Shown: one piece after another, positions 1-10,865 of the stretch | Position numbering within the stretch: the stretch's first letter is position 1 | Layout: each line of letters starts with the position of its first letter | Assembly (NCBI GenBank): GCA_963815125.1 | Contig: CAWFFM010000003.1 | Span: 496,001-560,000 of the forward strand | Reading direction: 5' to 3' | DNA length: 64,000 nt | DNA from: Actinocatenispora sp963815125 | GTDB taxonomy: Bacteria > Actinomycetota > Actinomycetes > Mycobacteriales > Micromonosporaceae | Notes under the pieces: model-generated | What the model was told of the DNA's origin: nothing | What the model saw: the letters and a program-made list of their open reading frames with translations, nothing else | Databases searched by the model: none | Program-made: the position numbers and the translations under genes

Positions 1-63
1 TGGGCGGATGAGTTATTGTCTTTTTCAACTGCATTGTTCGTGACCATCAGAAGGGATCGCGCC

Positions 64-417
64 GTGGCGCAGAAGGTACAGGTCCTCCTCGTTGACGACC
101 TGGACGGGGGGGAAGCCGAAGAGACGGTTAAGTTCGGCCTCGACGGCACGAACTACGAGATCGATCTCTCCGACTCCAATGCACACGCGCTGCGTGATGC
201 GCTGGCTCAATATGTGGGTGTCGCCCGCAAAGTGGGTCGGGCCTCCGCAGTACGCGGGGTCGCACCGCGAAATCGTGGTGCGTCGTCGGCCACCAGTGAC
301 CGTGAGCAGAATCGCGCCATTCGGGAGTGGGCGAAGCGTAAGGGGCTGGAGATCTCCGACCGGGGTCGGATCTCCCAGGAAATCGTCGACCGTTACCACG
401 CGGAAGCCGGTCGCTGA
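64..417 (+). CDS. lsr2: Lsr2-type nucleoid-associated protein
   Basis: A 117-residue protein with the classic Lsr2 layout. The N-terminal dimerisation domain starts AQKVQVLLVDDLDGGEA. A linker rich in basic and Ser/Ala residues follows, and the C-terminal DNA-binding domain carries REWAKRKGLEISDRGRIS, with RGRIS in place of the usual RGR hook. Lsr2 is an H-NS-like silencer that bridges AT-rich DNA through its minor groove. I chose GTG at 64, after the AGAAGGG ribosome-binding site, because the homologous N-terminus begins there; an upstream ATG at 16 would add 16 residues unlike the family. It lies directly upstream of clpC, as in mycobacteria. A strong hairpin follows the stop. Confidence 0.95.
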   Translation: MAQKVQVLLVDDLDGGEAEETVKFGLDGTNYEIDLSDSNAHALRDALAQYVGVARKVGRASAVRGVAPRNRGASSATSDREQNRAIREWAKRKGLEISDRGRISQEIVDRYHAEAGR

Positions 418-481
418 GCGGCCGACCAAGGCAAAGGCGGCCGGGCCCAGCCGCCGTCAGATCAGCGGAAGCACCTCAGTG

Positions 482-529
482 GAAGTCCGGGACGCCGACG
501 GCGCCCGGACTTCGCTGTCTGTTTCTTCC
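482..529 (+). terminator. Intrinsic terminator after lsr2
   Basis: The arms GAAGTCCGGG (482-491) and CCCGGACTTC (504-513) pair perfectly, extended inwards by CGCC/GGCG around a GAC loop with one bulged A. A T-rich stretch (514-529) follows. It lies 65 bp after the lsr2 stop, so it should end the lsr2 transcript before clpC. Confidence 0.7.
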
Positions 530-693
530 CGACCGGGTCCTTCCCGAACGGGTCCTTCGCCGAGGTGGCAGTTCGGCCCCGGCCAGGACGCCGCCGGCGG
601 ACGGCCCTGGGGGTATGGCGGGTTGCGGAGGCACGCGGTCGGAAACATCGAAACGCCTAGGTAGGCATAGACACGACATAACGTTCGGATCAG

Positions 694-711
694 ATTTCGC
701 TCTGGGCGTAC
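694..711. promoter_or_regulatory. Candidate ClgR box upstream of clpC
   Basis: ATTTCGCTCTGGGCGTAC contains the CGC-N5-GCG core of operators described for ClgR, the actinobacterial activator of clp and lon genes. It agrees with the consensus as I remember it at all but one position. It lies about 285 bp before the clpC start, so an intervening promoter is needed. The assignment rests on motif similarity alone. Confidence 0.35.
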
Positions 712-858
712 AGCCATGCTGCCTGGAACACCCTGCGGCCGACCGTGGTTGACCCATACATCCTGTACATCAGCAGTACAAGGCCCGGTTACGAGCCCGG
801 CGGACGGCCCGCCGTACCGGTCTCGGCCAGCGCAGCGACGTTGCCGGACCAGGAGAAG

Positions 859-883
859 TCAGCACTCAGCGATAGAGTGATGA
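859..883. promoter_or_regulatory. CIRCE-like dyad with 7-bp spacer
   Basis: TCAGCACTC (859-867) and GAGTGATGA (875-883) are inverted copies matching at 8 of 9 positions, separated by AGCGATA. The arms resemble the HrcA operator CIRCE (TTAGCACTC-N9-GAGTGCTAA), but the spacer is 7 bp instead of 9. It sits 113 bp before clpC. It may be a divergent HrcA-type site or the site of another regulator. Confidence 0.3.
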
Positions 884-995
884 CACGGGCACCAGCAGGT
901 GTTCGAGGCAGAGGTGTTCGTGAGGCTCGCTCCCCAAGAGCGACGAGTGCCCCGGCAGGGCCGCAGGGGCACGAGCACGTGAGGAGCACGAAGGA

Positions 996-3530
<2,535 letters not shown>

Positions 3531-3544
3531 TCCAGGCATGACCC

Positions 3545-3580
3545 GAAGGGGCGTTCCGGCCATCGGCCGGGCGCCCCTTC
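3545..3580. terminator. Bidirectional terminator between clpC and mutY
   Basis: GAAGGGGCG (3545-3553) pairs with CGCCCCTTC (3572-3580). Inside, CCGGCC pairs with GGCCGG around ATC. The 15-bp, nearly perfect stem lies between convergent genes and can serve both strands. Confidence 0.75.
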
Positions 3581-3613
3581 GGCGTCGTACGGACGCCGAG
3601 GCAGGACGCGAGG

Positions 3614-4510
3614 TCAGCTCGGCAGCGCGTACCGGTCCCCGGCCATCCGGTCCACGAGACCGTCCTCGATCAGGCCGGCCAGTGCCCTGGCCCGCTGCGC
3701 CGCATCCGGCCAGACCCCGTCCAGTACGTCCTGCGGTACCGGCCCGGTGGCTTCCCGCAGCACCGCCATCAGCAGCCCCCGTACCTGCCGGTCGGTCCCG
3801 GCGAAGCGCTGCACCGGGCGGGCCGGGCCGGTGTCCGCCGGCCGACCGGCGCGCTGCCAGCCGCACTCCGCGTACACCGGGCAGTCGGCACACCGTGGGC
3901 TGCGGGCGGTGCAGATCAGGGCACCCAGTTCCATGAAGGCGATCGACGCCCGCGCCGCCGGCTCCCGGTCGGCCGGCAGCAGCGCGTCCACCGCCGCGAG
4001 ATCGGCGCTGGTCCGGGGTGCTCCGGCAGCCGCCCGACCGTCCACCGCCCGGGCCACGAACCGCCGTACGTTGGTGTCCACCACCGGGTGCCGGTCGCCG
4101 TAGGCGAACACCGCCACCGCGCGGGCCGTGTACGTACCGATCCCGGGCAACGCCAGCAGCGCGTCGACGTCCCGTGGCAGCGCCCCGGCATGCCGGTCCA
4201 CCAGTGCCTGCGCGCACTGGTGCAGCCGCAGCGCCCGGCGCGGGTAGCCGAGGCGCCCCCAGGCCCGGATCACCTCCGCCGGGGACGCGGCCGCCAGATC
4301 GGCGGGCGACGGCCACCGGGCCAGCCACTCGCGCCACACCGGCAGTACCCGTACGACCGGGGTCTGCTGCAGCATCACCTCGCTGACCAGCACCTCCCAC
4401 GGCGTGCTGTCCGGCTGACGCCAGGGCAGGTCGCGGGCATGTCGGTCGTACCACTCGCTGACCAGTGCCGCGAGCCGCCGTTGCGGTGCGAATGTCCCGG
4501 GAGTCGCCAT
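3614..4510 (-). CDS. mutY: A/G-specific adenine glycosylase MutY
   Basis: A 298-residue base-excision-repair glycosylase that removes adenine opposite 8-oxoguanine. Visible features are the catalytic-Glu region SEVMLQQTPV, a helix-hairpin-helix LPGIGTYTARAVAVFAYG, the catalytic-Asp segment VVDTNVRR, and a complete 4Fe-4S motif C-X6-C-X2-C-X5-C (CTARSPRCADCPVYAEC). The C-terminal tail is short, with no full Nudix-like domain, as is common in actinobacterial MutY. I chose ATG at 4510 (MATPGTF) because the family homology begins just after it; an in-frame ATG at 4633 would add 41 low-complexity residues. It sits between clpC and disA as in mycobacteria, supporting a DNA-integrity neighbourhood. 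Confidence 0.93.
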   Translation of the reverse strand: MATPGTFAPQRRLAALVSEWYDRHARDLPWRQPDSTPWEVLVSEVMLQQTPVVRVLPVWREWLARWPSPADLAAASPAEVIRAWGRLGYPRRALRLHQCAQALVDRHAGALPRDVDALLALPGIGTYTARAVAVFAYGDRHPVVDTNVRRFVARAVDGRAAAGAPRTSADLAAVDALLPADREPAARASIAFMELGALICTARSPRCADCPVYAECGWQRAGRPADTGPARPVQRFAGTDRQVRGLLMAVLREATGPVPQDVLDGVWPDAAQRARALAGLIEDGLVDRMAGDRYALPS

Positions 4511-4634
4511 CGCCGCAGAATCCTGCCATGACGAGGGAGCCGTACCGGCAACACCCCGTCGGCTGCCCACCCCGGCGGAGCCGTACGGCGCGTCGGCTCG
4601 ATCCGAACCCGTGGCCGGACTACGGTGAGCCACT

Positions 4635-5327
4635 ATGCGGATGACGGTCGGCCCGCTCGCCGCCTCCGTCTACTGGCGGCGGCGGGCGATCGTGCTCGGT
4701 GCCGTGCTGCTCGTCATCCTCCTCACGATGTGGGCCTGCACCGGTGGCACCACCGGCCAGAACACCGGATCGGGCTCCCACAGCGGAAAGTCCGGCACCG
4801 GTGGGCACCGTTCCTCCTCCGCAGGCCCGTCCGACGGCGCGGTGGGCGGCGTGGGCAGTGACGGGCTGGATCCGGCGTCGCCGCGGCCGGCCGCCCAGCA
4901 GGGTGGTTCGTCACCGGGCCCGGCCCCGACCGGACCGGTGCCGCACTGCGGTGATCCGGACCTGTCGGTGACCACCAGGACCAGTCACCCCCGCATCCCG
5001 GCCGGCTCGTACCCGCTGCTCTACCTGACGATCCGGAACGAGGCGTCCCACGCCTGCACCCGCGACATCGGCGCGGACCAGCAGGAACTGTGGATCATGC
5101 AGGGCAAGGCACGGATCTGGTCGTCCAACGACTGCGATCCCAACCACGGTACGGACATCCGCCGGTTCGACCCCGGCACCGCGGTCGTGTTCCACCTGTC
5201 CTGGGATTCACGCACGTCGAGCGAGGGTTGTCACGGCACCCGGCGCGTGGTCGGACCGGGTTCGTACCAGTTGGTGGGCCGACTCGGCAGCAAGTCCGGC
5301 AAGCCGCTCACCTTCACCCTGACCTGA
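4635..5327 (+). CDS. Membrane-anchored or secreted hypothetical protein
   Basis: 230 residues, not recognised. After a basic start comes one hydrophobic segment (about residues 17-35, ending TMWACTGG), which could be a membrane anchor or a weak lipobox around Cys35. A Ser/Gly/Pro-rich stretch follows to about residue 110. The C-terminal domain of about 120 residues looks like an extracytoplasmic beta-sandwich, with HCGDPDLSV, LTIRNEASHACTRDIG, DCDPNHGTDIRRFDPG and GSYQLVGRLGS; its Cys pairs could form disulfides. This style resembles DUF4232-like proteins of actinobacteria, which is inference. It is divergent from mutY and convergent with disA. Confidence 0.75.
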   Translation: MRMTVGPLAASVYWRRRAIVLGAVLLVILLTMWACTGGTTGQNTGSGSHSGKSGTGGHRSSSAGPSDGAVGGVGSDGLDPASPRPAAQQGGSSPGPAPTGPVPHCGDPDLSVTTRTSHPRIPAGSYPLLYLTIRNEASHACTRDIGADQQELWIMQGKARIWSSNDCDPNHGTDIRRFDPGTAVVFHLSWDSRTSSEGCHGTRRVVGPGSYQLVGRLGSKSGKPLTFTLT

Positions 5328-5352
5328 GGCTGGCTGCCGCTGCAAGGTGCCG

Positions 5353-6429
5353 CTAGACGTAGCGTTCCAGGATCGAGGCCTCGGCGAGCCGGGACAGCCC
5401 TTCCCGTACGCCACGGGCCCGGCTGTCGCCGACGCCGTCCACGCCCTGCAGATCCTCCACGGTGGCGCCCAGCAGCCGCTGCAGGCCGCCGAAATGGTCC
5501 ACCAGCCGGTCCACCACCCCGGCGGGCAGCCGGGGCACCTTGGCCAGCAGCCGGAAGCCGAGCGGGCTGATCGCGGCCTCCAGCGCGTCCGCGGTCGGCG
5601 GGTAGCCGAGCGCCTTGGCCACCGCGGTCAGGTCCAGCAGCTCGGTCGCGGACAGCTCGTCGAGCAGGTCGAGTACCTCGGCCACGGCCGGTGGGGTGCG
5701 TCCGGGTGGGAAGTAGTCGCGGATGACCAGCGTGCGGTCCTCGTCCACGCCCGCCATCAGCTCGTCGAGTTGGAGGGCGAGGAGCCGGCCGTCGGTGCCC
5801 AGTTCGATGACGTAGCCCTCGATCTCGTCGGCGATCCGGCGCACCATCTCCAGCCGCTGCACCACGGCCATCGCGTCCCGTACGGTGACCAGGTCCTCGA
5901 TCTCCAGTGCGGACAGCGTGCCGGACACCTCGTCGAGCCGGGCCTTGTATCGCTCCAGGGTCGCCAGGGCCTGGTTGGCGCGGGACAGGATCGCCGCGGA
6001 GTCGTCCAGTACGTGCCGTTGGCCGCTGACGTACAGGCTGATGATGTGCATCGACTGGCTGACCGAGATGACCGGGTACCTGGTCTGCCGGGCGACCCGT
6101 TCGGCCGTACGGTGCCGGGTGCCGGACTCCTCGGTCGGGATCGACGGATCGGGCATGAGATGTACCGCGGCCTGCACGATCCGGGAGCAGTCGTTGGTGA
6201 GGATGACCGCACCGTCCATTTTGCACAGTTCGCGTAGTCGGGTCGCGGAGAACTCCACATCCAGCGGGAACCCGCCGGTGCAGAGCGTGTCCACGGCGGT
6301 GTCGAACCCGAGCACGATCAGCGCGCCGGTGTTGCCCCGCAGGATCCGTTCCAGCCCTTCCCGTAGGGCGGTGCCCGGCGCCATCAGCGCGAGCGTCGCG
6401 CGGAGCGGATCATCCCGGTCGATTGGCAC
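5353..6429 (-). CDS. disA: DNA-integrity scanning diadenylate cyclase DisA
   Basis: A 358-residue c-di-AMP synthase that converts two ATP into c-di-AMP while scanning DNA for branched structures. The DAC domain carries the DGA motif (72-74) and RHR motif (105-107, in SGTRHRTAERVA). A helical linker and a C-terminal RuvA-like HhH segment (DGVGDSRARGVREGL) follow. I chose GTG at 6429 because AAGGAG lies 7 nt upstream and homology begins at DRDDPLRATLALMAPGTAL; this gives the usual family length. It lies 349 bp downstream of radA on the same strand, and RadA is known to restrain DisA. A possible c-di-AMP target leader lies upstream of the NlpC/P60 gene at 38683. Confidence 0.97.
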   Translation of the reverse strand: MPIDRDDPLRATLALMAPGTALREGLERILRGNTGALIVLGFDTAVDTLCTGGFPLDVEFSATRLRELCKMDGAVILTNDCSRIVQAAVHLMPDPSIPTEESGTRHRTAERVARQTRYPVISVSQSMHIISLYVSGQRHVLDDSAAILSRANQALATLERYKARLDEVSGTLSALEIEDLVTVRDAMAVVQRLEMVRRIADEIEGYVIELGTDGRLLALQLDELMAGVDEDRTLVIRDYFPPGRTPPAVAEVLDLLDELSATELLDLTAVAKALGYPPTADALEAAISPLGFRLLAKVPRLPAGVVDRLVDHFGGLQRLLGATVEDLQGVDGVGDSRARGVREGLSRLAEASILERYV

Positions 6430-6778
6430 CTCGCAGCTCCTTCGATCTCGCCGCGCGACGTGACCCCGCGCCGCCACTGCGGTCCGACCCGTCGCCAGCA
6501 TCAGTCTATGGAGTGTAGGAGCGCCGGTCGGGGCCCCCACGGCGGGCGGCTAACCCTTTGTGTACGAAGGGTAGCGGCCGAGCCCGCTTGCTGCCGCCCG
6601 GCCGTCGCGCGACCGGGTATGTCGGCCCGACAGATCGCCCAGACGTGTCCCGCAGCGGACGTACCCGTGACCCGGCCCACGGTCGGATCTCCGACTGTCG
6701 TCATGCCGACATGGCACTGGTCGGCGGGATCTCCGGGCCGCACCGTCCACTGGTCGGCGGGTATCCCGGCGCGGATGC
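6430..6778. other. radA-disA intergenic region
   Basis: 349 bp without a supported gene. It contains an inverted repeat ACCCTT-N8-AAGGGT (6553-6572) and two direct copies of CACTGGTCGGCGGG (6715-6728 and 6749-6762) near the radA stop. A TAGACT hexamer on the minus strand (6508-6503) could be a disA -10 element, without a convincing -35. disA therefore probably has its own promoter. Confidence 0.45.
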
Positions 6779-8218
6779 TCAGCCGTGCGCCGGGTTCCCG
6801 GCGGCGCGCAGAGCGGCACCGAGATCGGTGATCTCCGTGACGGTCAGCCCCGGCGGCGCCGGCGATCCGGTGGCCGCGGGCCCCGACCCGGTCGGTACGA
6901 GAGCCCGGGTGAACCCCATCCGGGCCGCCTCCGACAACCGGCGCGGCACCGCGGAGACCGGTCGGACCTCGCCGGCCAACCCCACCTCACCGATCGCCAC
7001 CAGGTCGCCGGGCAGCGGGAAATCCCGGGCGGCGGAGGCGACCGCCAGACAGACGGCCAGGTCGGCGGCCGGTTCGGCGACCTTCATGCCGCCGACCGTG
7101 GCGGCGAAGACCTCCCGGTCGTGCAGCCTGACCTTGCATCGGCGTTGCAGTACGGCAAGAGCCATCGCCAGCCGAGCGGAGTCGAGCCCGGACACGGCCC
7201 GGCGCGGTGACGGGATCACCGACGGCGCGACCAGCGCCTGGATCTCGGCGAGCAGCGGCCGGCGGCCCTCCACGGTGACCGTGACGCAGGTGCCGGGTAC
7301 CGGATCGGCGTGCCGGGAAAGGAACAGTCCGGACGGGTCGGCCAGCCCGCGGATGCCGCCGTCGTGCATCTCGAAGCAGCCCACCTCGTCTGCCGGACCG
7401 AACCGGTTCTTCACCGCCCGGACCAGCCGGAGGGTGGAGTGCCGATCGCCCTCGAAGTGCAGCACCACGTCCACCAGGTGTTCCATCACCCGGGGACCGG
7501 CGATCGCGCCGTCCTTGGTGACGTGGCCGACCAGCACGGTGGCGATGCCCCGTTCCTTGGCCACCGCGACCAGCGCGGCGGTCACCGCCCGGACCTGGGT
7601 GACACCGCCGGGTGAGCCGTCCACCTGGCCGGAGGCCACGGTCTGTACGGAGTCGAGGACGAGCAGGCCGGGGCGTACCGCGTCGATGTGGCCCAGCACG
7701 GTGGCCAGATCGGTCTCGGTGGCCAGGTAGAGCTTGTCGTGCAGGGTGCCGGTGCGTTCGGCCCGCAGCCGTACCTGGGCTGCCGATTCCTCGCCGCTGA
7801 CCACCAGGGACGGTCGGTCGGCGCCGGTCGCGCACCACTGGTGCGCCACCTCCAGCAGCAACGTCGACTTGCCTACGCCGGGTTCACCGGCGAGCAGTAC
7901 GACCGAACCCGGGACCAGGCCACCCCCCAGCACCCGGTCCAGTTCGTCGACACCGGTGGGCCGGCGTACCGCGGTCTCCATGTCGACGGTGCCGATGGGG
8001 CTCGCGGGTTGGCTCGGCGCGCGGGTCGCCAGCGCGGGCACGGCGGCCGCTTCGGTGCCGGTGCCGGTGCCGGGGGTGGTCTCCACCACGGTGCCCCAGC
8101 TGCCGCAGTCCGGGCAGCGTCCCACCCATTTGGGCGCGGCGTAGCCGCAGGACTCGCAGTGGTAGGCGGGGCGGACGGTGCGGACCGATGGCTTACTGGA
8201 GGAGCTGCGGGTGGCCAC
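6779..8218 (-). CDS. radA: DNA repair protein RadA (Sms)
   Basis: A 479-residue RecA-related branch-migration helicase used in recombination. It has an N-terminal C4 zinc finger (Cys21, 24, 35, 38), Walker A GEPGVGKST (111-119), the RadA-specific KNRFG motif in RAVKNRFGPADEVG, and a C-terminal Lon-like domain (SGLDSARLAMALAVLQRR to the GEVGLAGEVRPV segment). Length and motif order are canonical. Start ATG at 8218 gives the usual short extension before the zinc finger. It is co-directional with disA, and radA-disA pairing is conserved in actinobacteria. Confidence 0.97.
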   Translation of the reverse strand: MATRSSSSKPSVRTVRPAYHCESCGYAAPKWVGRCPDCGSWGTVVETTPGTGTGTEAAAVPALATRAPSQPASPIGTVDMETAVRRPTGVDELDRVLGGGLVPGSVVLLAGEPGVGKSTLLLEVAHQWCATGADRPSLVVSGEESAAQVRLRAERTGTLHDKLYLATETDLATVLGHIDAVRPGLLVLDSVQTVASGQVDGSPGGVTQVRAVTAALVAVAKERGIATVLVGHVTKDGAIAGPRVMEHLVDVVLHFEGDRHSTLRLVRAVKNRFGPADEVGCFEMHDGGIRGLADPSGLFLSRHADPVPGTCVTVTVEGRRPLLAEIQALVAPSVIPSPRRAVSGLDSARLAMALAVLQRRCKVRLHDREVFAATVGGMKVAEPAADLAVCLAVASAARDFPLPGDLVAIGEVGLAGEVRPVSAVPRRLSEAARMGFTRALVPTGSGPAATGSPAPPGLTVTEITDLGAALRAAGNPAHG

Positions 8219-8310
8219 CCGCAGAACCCTATGCCCGCCGTACGACAGCCGGCGCAGCTACGCCGTGGCGCCACGCCGCCCTGCTGCCGGCGTGGCGGTC
8301 AGGCCGAAGA

Positions 8311-9000
8311 TCAGCCGTTGCCGGGTTCCGCGGTCGCGGCCGGCGCCGAGGAGCGTCCGTTGATCGAGTCCGGGCTGGCCACCGGGACGTTCACCGAGAT
8401 CGAGCCGGCCCTGCGGAAGTGGAACACCAGCGCAACCGACTGGCCGGGCTGCAGCCCGGTCTTCAGCTTGACGAGCTGGAGGTACTGGCCCTGGTCGGGC
8501 AGCAGCGGTACGAAGCCCTTCGCCGGTACGGTCAGCTGGAACTGTGCCTTCCCGGGCGGCTGCTCCGACGGTGACGCCGACGGGGTCCCGGACGCCTTGG
8601 AGCTGGCGGAGCTGCTCGGCGAGCTGGACGCGTTGTTGTCGACGTAGACCACGCTGTCGGCGGCGTCGCTGCTCACCGAGGTGAGCGTGTCGGCGCTGTC
8701 GCCGGCGTTGGCGATCCGGACCACCAGCGACGCGTTGTCGTCGGCGTTGTACGTCCGGGCCGACTCGCCACGGAAGGCGATGCTCAGGTCGCGCAGCGCG
8801 ATCGACCCGTCCGCAGAACTCGCGTTCGCTCCCTGTACGGCCGGCTTGATCTTGGCCGTCTCGGAGATCTGGCCCGCTCCGCAGCCGGCGAGCAGCGCGG
8901 CGGCGCCGGCACCGGCGACCACGGCGAGGGTGCTGCGACGGAGCACCCGGCGCAACCGGGTTGAAGCGGATGATGCTGGCTGAGCGTCAAAGCGGCTCAC
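8311..9000 (-). CDS. lpqE: LpqE-like secreted lipoprotein
   Basis: 229 residues. The signal peptide ends in a clear lipobox LLAGC with Cys40 as the lipidation site. The mature domain (SIALRDLSIAFRGESARTYNADDNASLVVRIANAG) has the look of the PCu(A)C/DUF461-type beta-barrel. A Ser-rich insert (SSSPSSSASSKASGTPSASPSEQ) splits it, and the C-terminal strands end VSLVFHF-like (SVALVFHFRRAGSISVNVPV). GTG at 9000 follows an excellent GAGGAGGA site. In M. tuberculosis the lipoprotein gene lpqE also adjoins radA, so gene order supports the assignment. Function is unknown; metal binding is possible but not shown by a clear Met/His motif. Confidence 0.75.
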   Translation of the reverse strand: MSRFDAQPASSASTRLRRVLRRSTLAVVAGAGAAALLAGCGAGQISETAKIKPAVQGANASSADGSIALRDLSIAFRGESARTYNADDNASLVVRIANAGDSADTLTSVSSDAADSVVYVDNNASSSPSSSASSKASGTPSASPSEQPPGKAQFQLTVPAKGFVPLLPDQGQYLQLVKLKTGLQPGQSVALVFHFRRAGSISVNVPVASPDSINGRSSAPAATAEPGNG

Positions 9001-9104
9001 GTGCGGATCCTCCTCGCCGAGCCCACCGGGCAGACCACCGGACAGCCTAGTGCGGCCACCGGTGCCCGCCGCGCGGAGGTCCGGAGATCGGGTGTGCGCA
9101 CCGG

Positions 9105-9998
9105 TCAGTGCACCGCCGTGCCGGCCAGCACGAGGAGCGTGACATCCACGACGGCGACCAGCAGGACGGTACGGAAGGCGGCCCGGGAACCCGACCGGCG
9201 GGCCGCCACCGCCCCGGCCAGCAGCGCCAGCACGGCCACCGCGAGGCCGGCGAGGCCGTAGCCGGTCGGTGGACCGGACGGCCCCAGCGCGAGTACCGAC
9301 GACGCGGCGAACAGCAGCAGGCTGCCCGTCCACCAGCTCGCCCGGGTACCGAGCCGGTGCGGCAGGCCGTGTATCCCGCCGGCCCGGTCGGCGGCCAGGT
9401 CGGGCAGCGTGTTGAAGAAGTGCGCACCGGCACCGAGCAGGGCGGCGGCCAGGCACAGCCACCAGGGCGGGACCGGCCGGCCGGGCAGACCCAGTACGAC
9501 GAAGGCCGGCAGCAGACCGAACGCCACCAGGTAGGGCAGCACGGAGGCCGGGGTCGCCTTGAGCGGACGGTTGTACAGCCAGCCCGCGGCCACCGCCACC
9601 AGATGCACCGTGCCGGCCAGTAGCCCGGACGCGAGCGACAACGGCACGGTGGCTGCGGCGGCGACCAGCGCGGCGGTACGCAGCGTGCCGGCCGGTACGG
9701 CGCCGGTCGCGGTCGGCTTGTCGGGGCGTCCGGCGGCCAGGTCGCGCGCCGCGTCCCACCAGTCGTTGCTCCACCCGATGGAGAGCTGCCCGGCGAGGAC
9801 GGCAGCGGCCACCGCGAGCGCGCCGGGAGCGCCGCGCCCCACGGTCAGCGCCAGTACGGTCGCCACCGCGGTCACCGCCACGGTCGGCTCAGGGTGGCAG
9901 CCGCGTACCAGGCCGTACCAGGTCCGTCGGGTGGCGCCCGACAGCTCGGCCCGGTCGGTGTCGTGCGGTTGCGTGCTGTGCGTACGAGCACTGCCCAT
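9105..9998 (-). CDS. UbiA-family prenyltransferase
   Basis: 297 residues with about eight or nine hydrophobic helices. It carries both Mg-pyrophosphate motifs of UbiA enzymes: NDWWDAARD (first Asp-rich motif, followed by GRPDKPTATG) and DLAADRAGG (second). The family attaches prenyl chains to aromatic or other acceptors at the membrane. It diverges from an operon of methyltransferase, acyl-CoA dehydrogenase and type III PKS. Together with the type III PKS, which could make an aromatic acceptor, the context suggests prenylation of a polyketide rather than a housekeeping quinone step. The cluster assignment is inference. The exact substrate cannot be read from sequence. Confidence 0.88.
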   Translation of the reverse strand: MGSARTHSTQPHDTDRAELSGATRRTWYGLVRGCHPEPTVAVTAVATVLALTVGRGAPGALAVAAAVLAGQLSIGWSNDWWDAARDLAAGRPDKPTATGAVPAGTLRTAALVAAAATVPLSLASGLLAGTVHLVAVAAGWLYNRPLKATPASVLPYLVAFGLLPAFVVLGLPGRPVPPWWLCLAAALLGAGAHFFNTLPDLAADRAGGIHGLPHRLGTRASWWTGSLLLFAASSVLALGPSGPPTGYGLAGLAVAVLALLAGAVAARRSGSRAAFRTVLLVAVVDVTLLVLAGTAVH

Positions 9999-10082
9999 CC
10001 GACAAGTCTGCCGGCTGGCGCCGGTCGCGTCAGGTTACGGATGAACCGAGCGCGGACGCGCTCCGTGTGACAGTCTCGGAAG

Positions 10083-10865
10083 GTGGTGCTGTTGAGCGGT
10101 GATCAGGACGGCGACCAGATACGCAACAGCCTCGGCCAGTACGACGAGCTGGTGGACGAGTGGTGGCGGCCGGAGGGGATGTTCGCGGCGCTGCACTGGC
10201 TCGCGGTGGTCCGGGCCCGGCTGGTGCCGCCGACCCGACGTCCCGGCGCCGTGCTGGTCGACCTCGGCTGCGGCGGTGGCCTGCTCGCCCCGCTGGTACG
10301 CGGTCGCGGCTACCGGCACGTCGGGGTGGACATGGTGCAGGGCTCGTTGCGGGTGGCCGCCGCGCACGCGCTGACCCCGGTACGCGGCGACGCGCACGCG
10401 GTACCGCTGCGTACCGGTTGCGCGGATGTCGTCGTCGCCGGTGAGCTGCTGGAACACGTACCGGCACCAGACCGGATCATCGCCGAGGCGGCCCGGCTGC
10501 TGCGGCCGGGTGGTCTGCTGGTCGGCGACACGATCGCGGACACCGCGGCGGCCCGGTTCGTGGGCATCACGCTCGCCGAACGGATCCCGGGTCTGGCCCC
10601 GAAGAACATCCACGACCCGGCGCTGTTCGTGGCGCCGCGCGCGGTACTGGCCTACTGCCGGGACGCCGGGCTGCGCGCCGAGGTGCGCGGTATCCGGCCC
10701 AGGGGAGCCGATCTGGTCCGCTTCCTGGCCACCCGGCGCGGTCCGGTACGGCTGGTGCCGACGTCGAGCACGGTCGGGTTGTACCAGTTCAGGGCCGTCC
10801 GAACGGCCGCTGCGTCGCCGGCCCGGCACGTCGGTGGCCCCGACCGACCGCAGGAGGTCACATGA
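10083..10865 (+). CDS. SAM-dependent methyltransferase (UbiG-like)
   Basis: 260 residues, class I Rossmann methyltransferase. Motif I is VLVDLGCGGGLLAPLV, the acidic motif II ends HVGVDMVQGS, and post-motif strands read VVVAGELLEHVPAPDRIIAEAARLLRPGGLLVGDTI. The arrangement resembles UbiG-type O-methyltransferases that act on quinone or phenol rings. Three close starts exist (GTG 10083, GTG 10086, TTG 10092); GGAAGG lies just upstream, so the exact start is uncertain. Its TGA overlaps the ATG of the acyl-CoA dehydrogenase (ATGA at 10862), showing translational coupling. A likely role is methylation of the type III PKS product. Confidence 0.85.
   Translation: MVLLSGDQDGDQIRNSLGQYDELVDEWWRPEGMFAALHWLAVVRARLVPPTRRPGAVLVDLGCGGGLLAPLVRGRGYRHVGVDMVQGSLRVAAAHALTPVRGDAHAVPLRTGCADVVVAGELLEHVPAPDRIIAEAARLLRPGGLLVGDTIADTAAARFVGITLAERIPGLAPKNIHDPALFVAPRAVLAYCRDAGLRAEVRGIRPRGADLVRFLATRRGPVRLVPTSSTVGLYQFRAVRTAAASPARHVGGPDRPQEVT

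Larger units (their letters stand above)
418..995. other. lsr2-clpC intergenic region
   Basis: These 578 bp hold no convincing gene. Apart from the lsr2 terminator they contain a ClgR-like box (694-711), a TGTAC-N7-GTACA dyad (764-780) and a CIRCE-like dyad (859-883), all upstream of clpC. This suggests a long, multiply regulated clpC promoter region. Confidence 0.6.

Noticed and set aside
749..780. TTGACC as a clpC -35 element
   Set aside because: No acceptable -10 hexamer follows at 16-19 bp; only a TGTAC-N7-GTACA dyad is seen.
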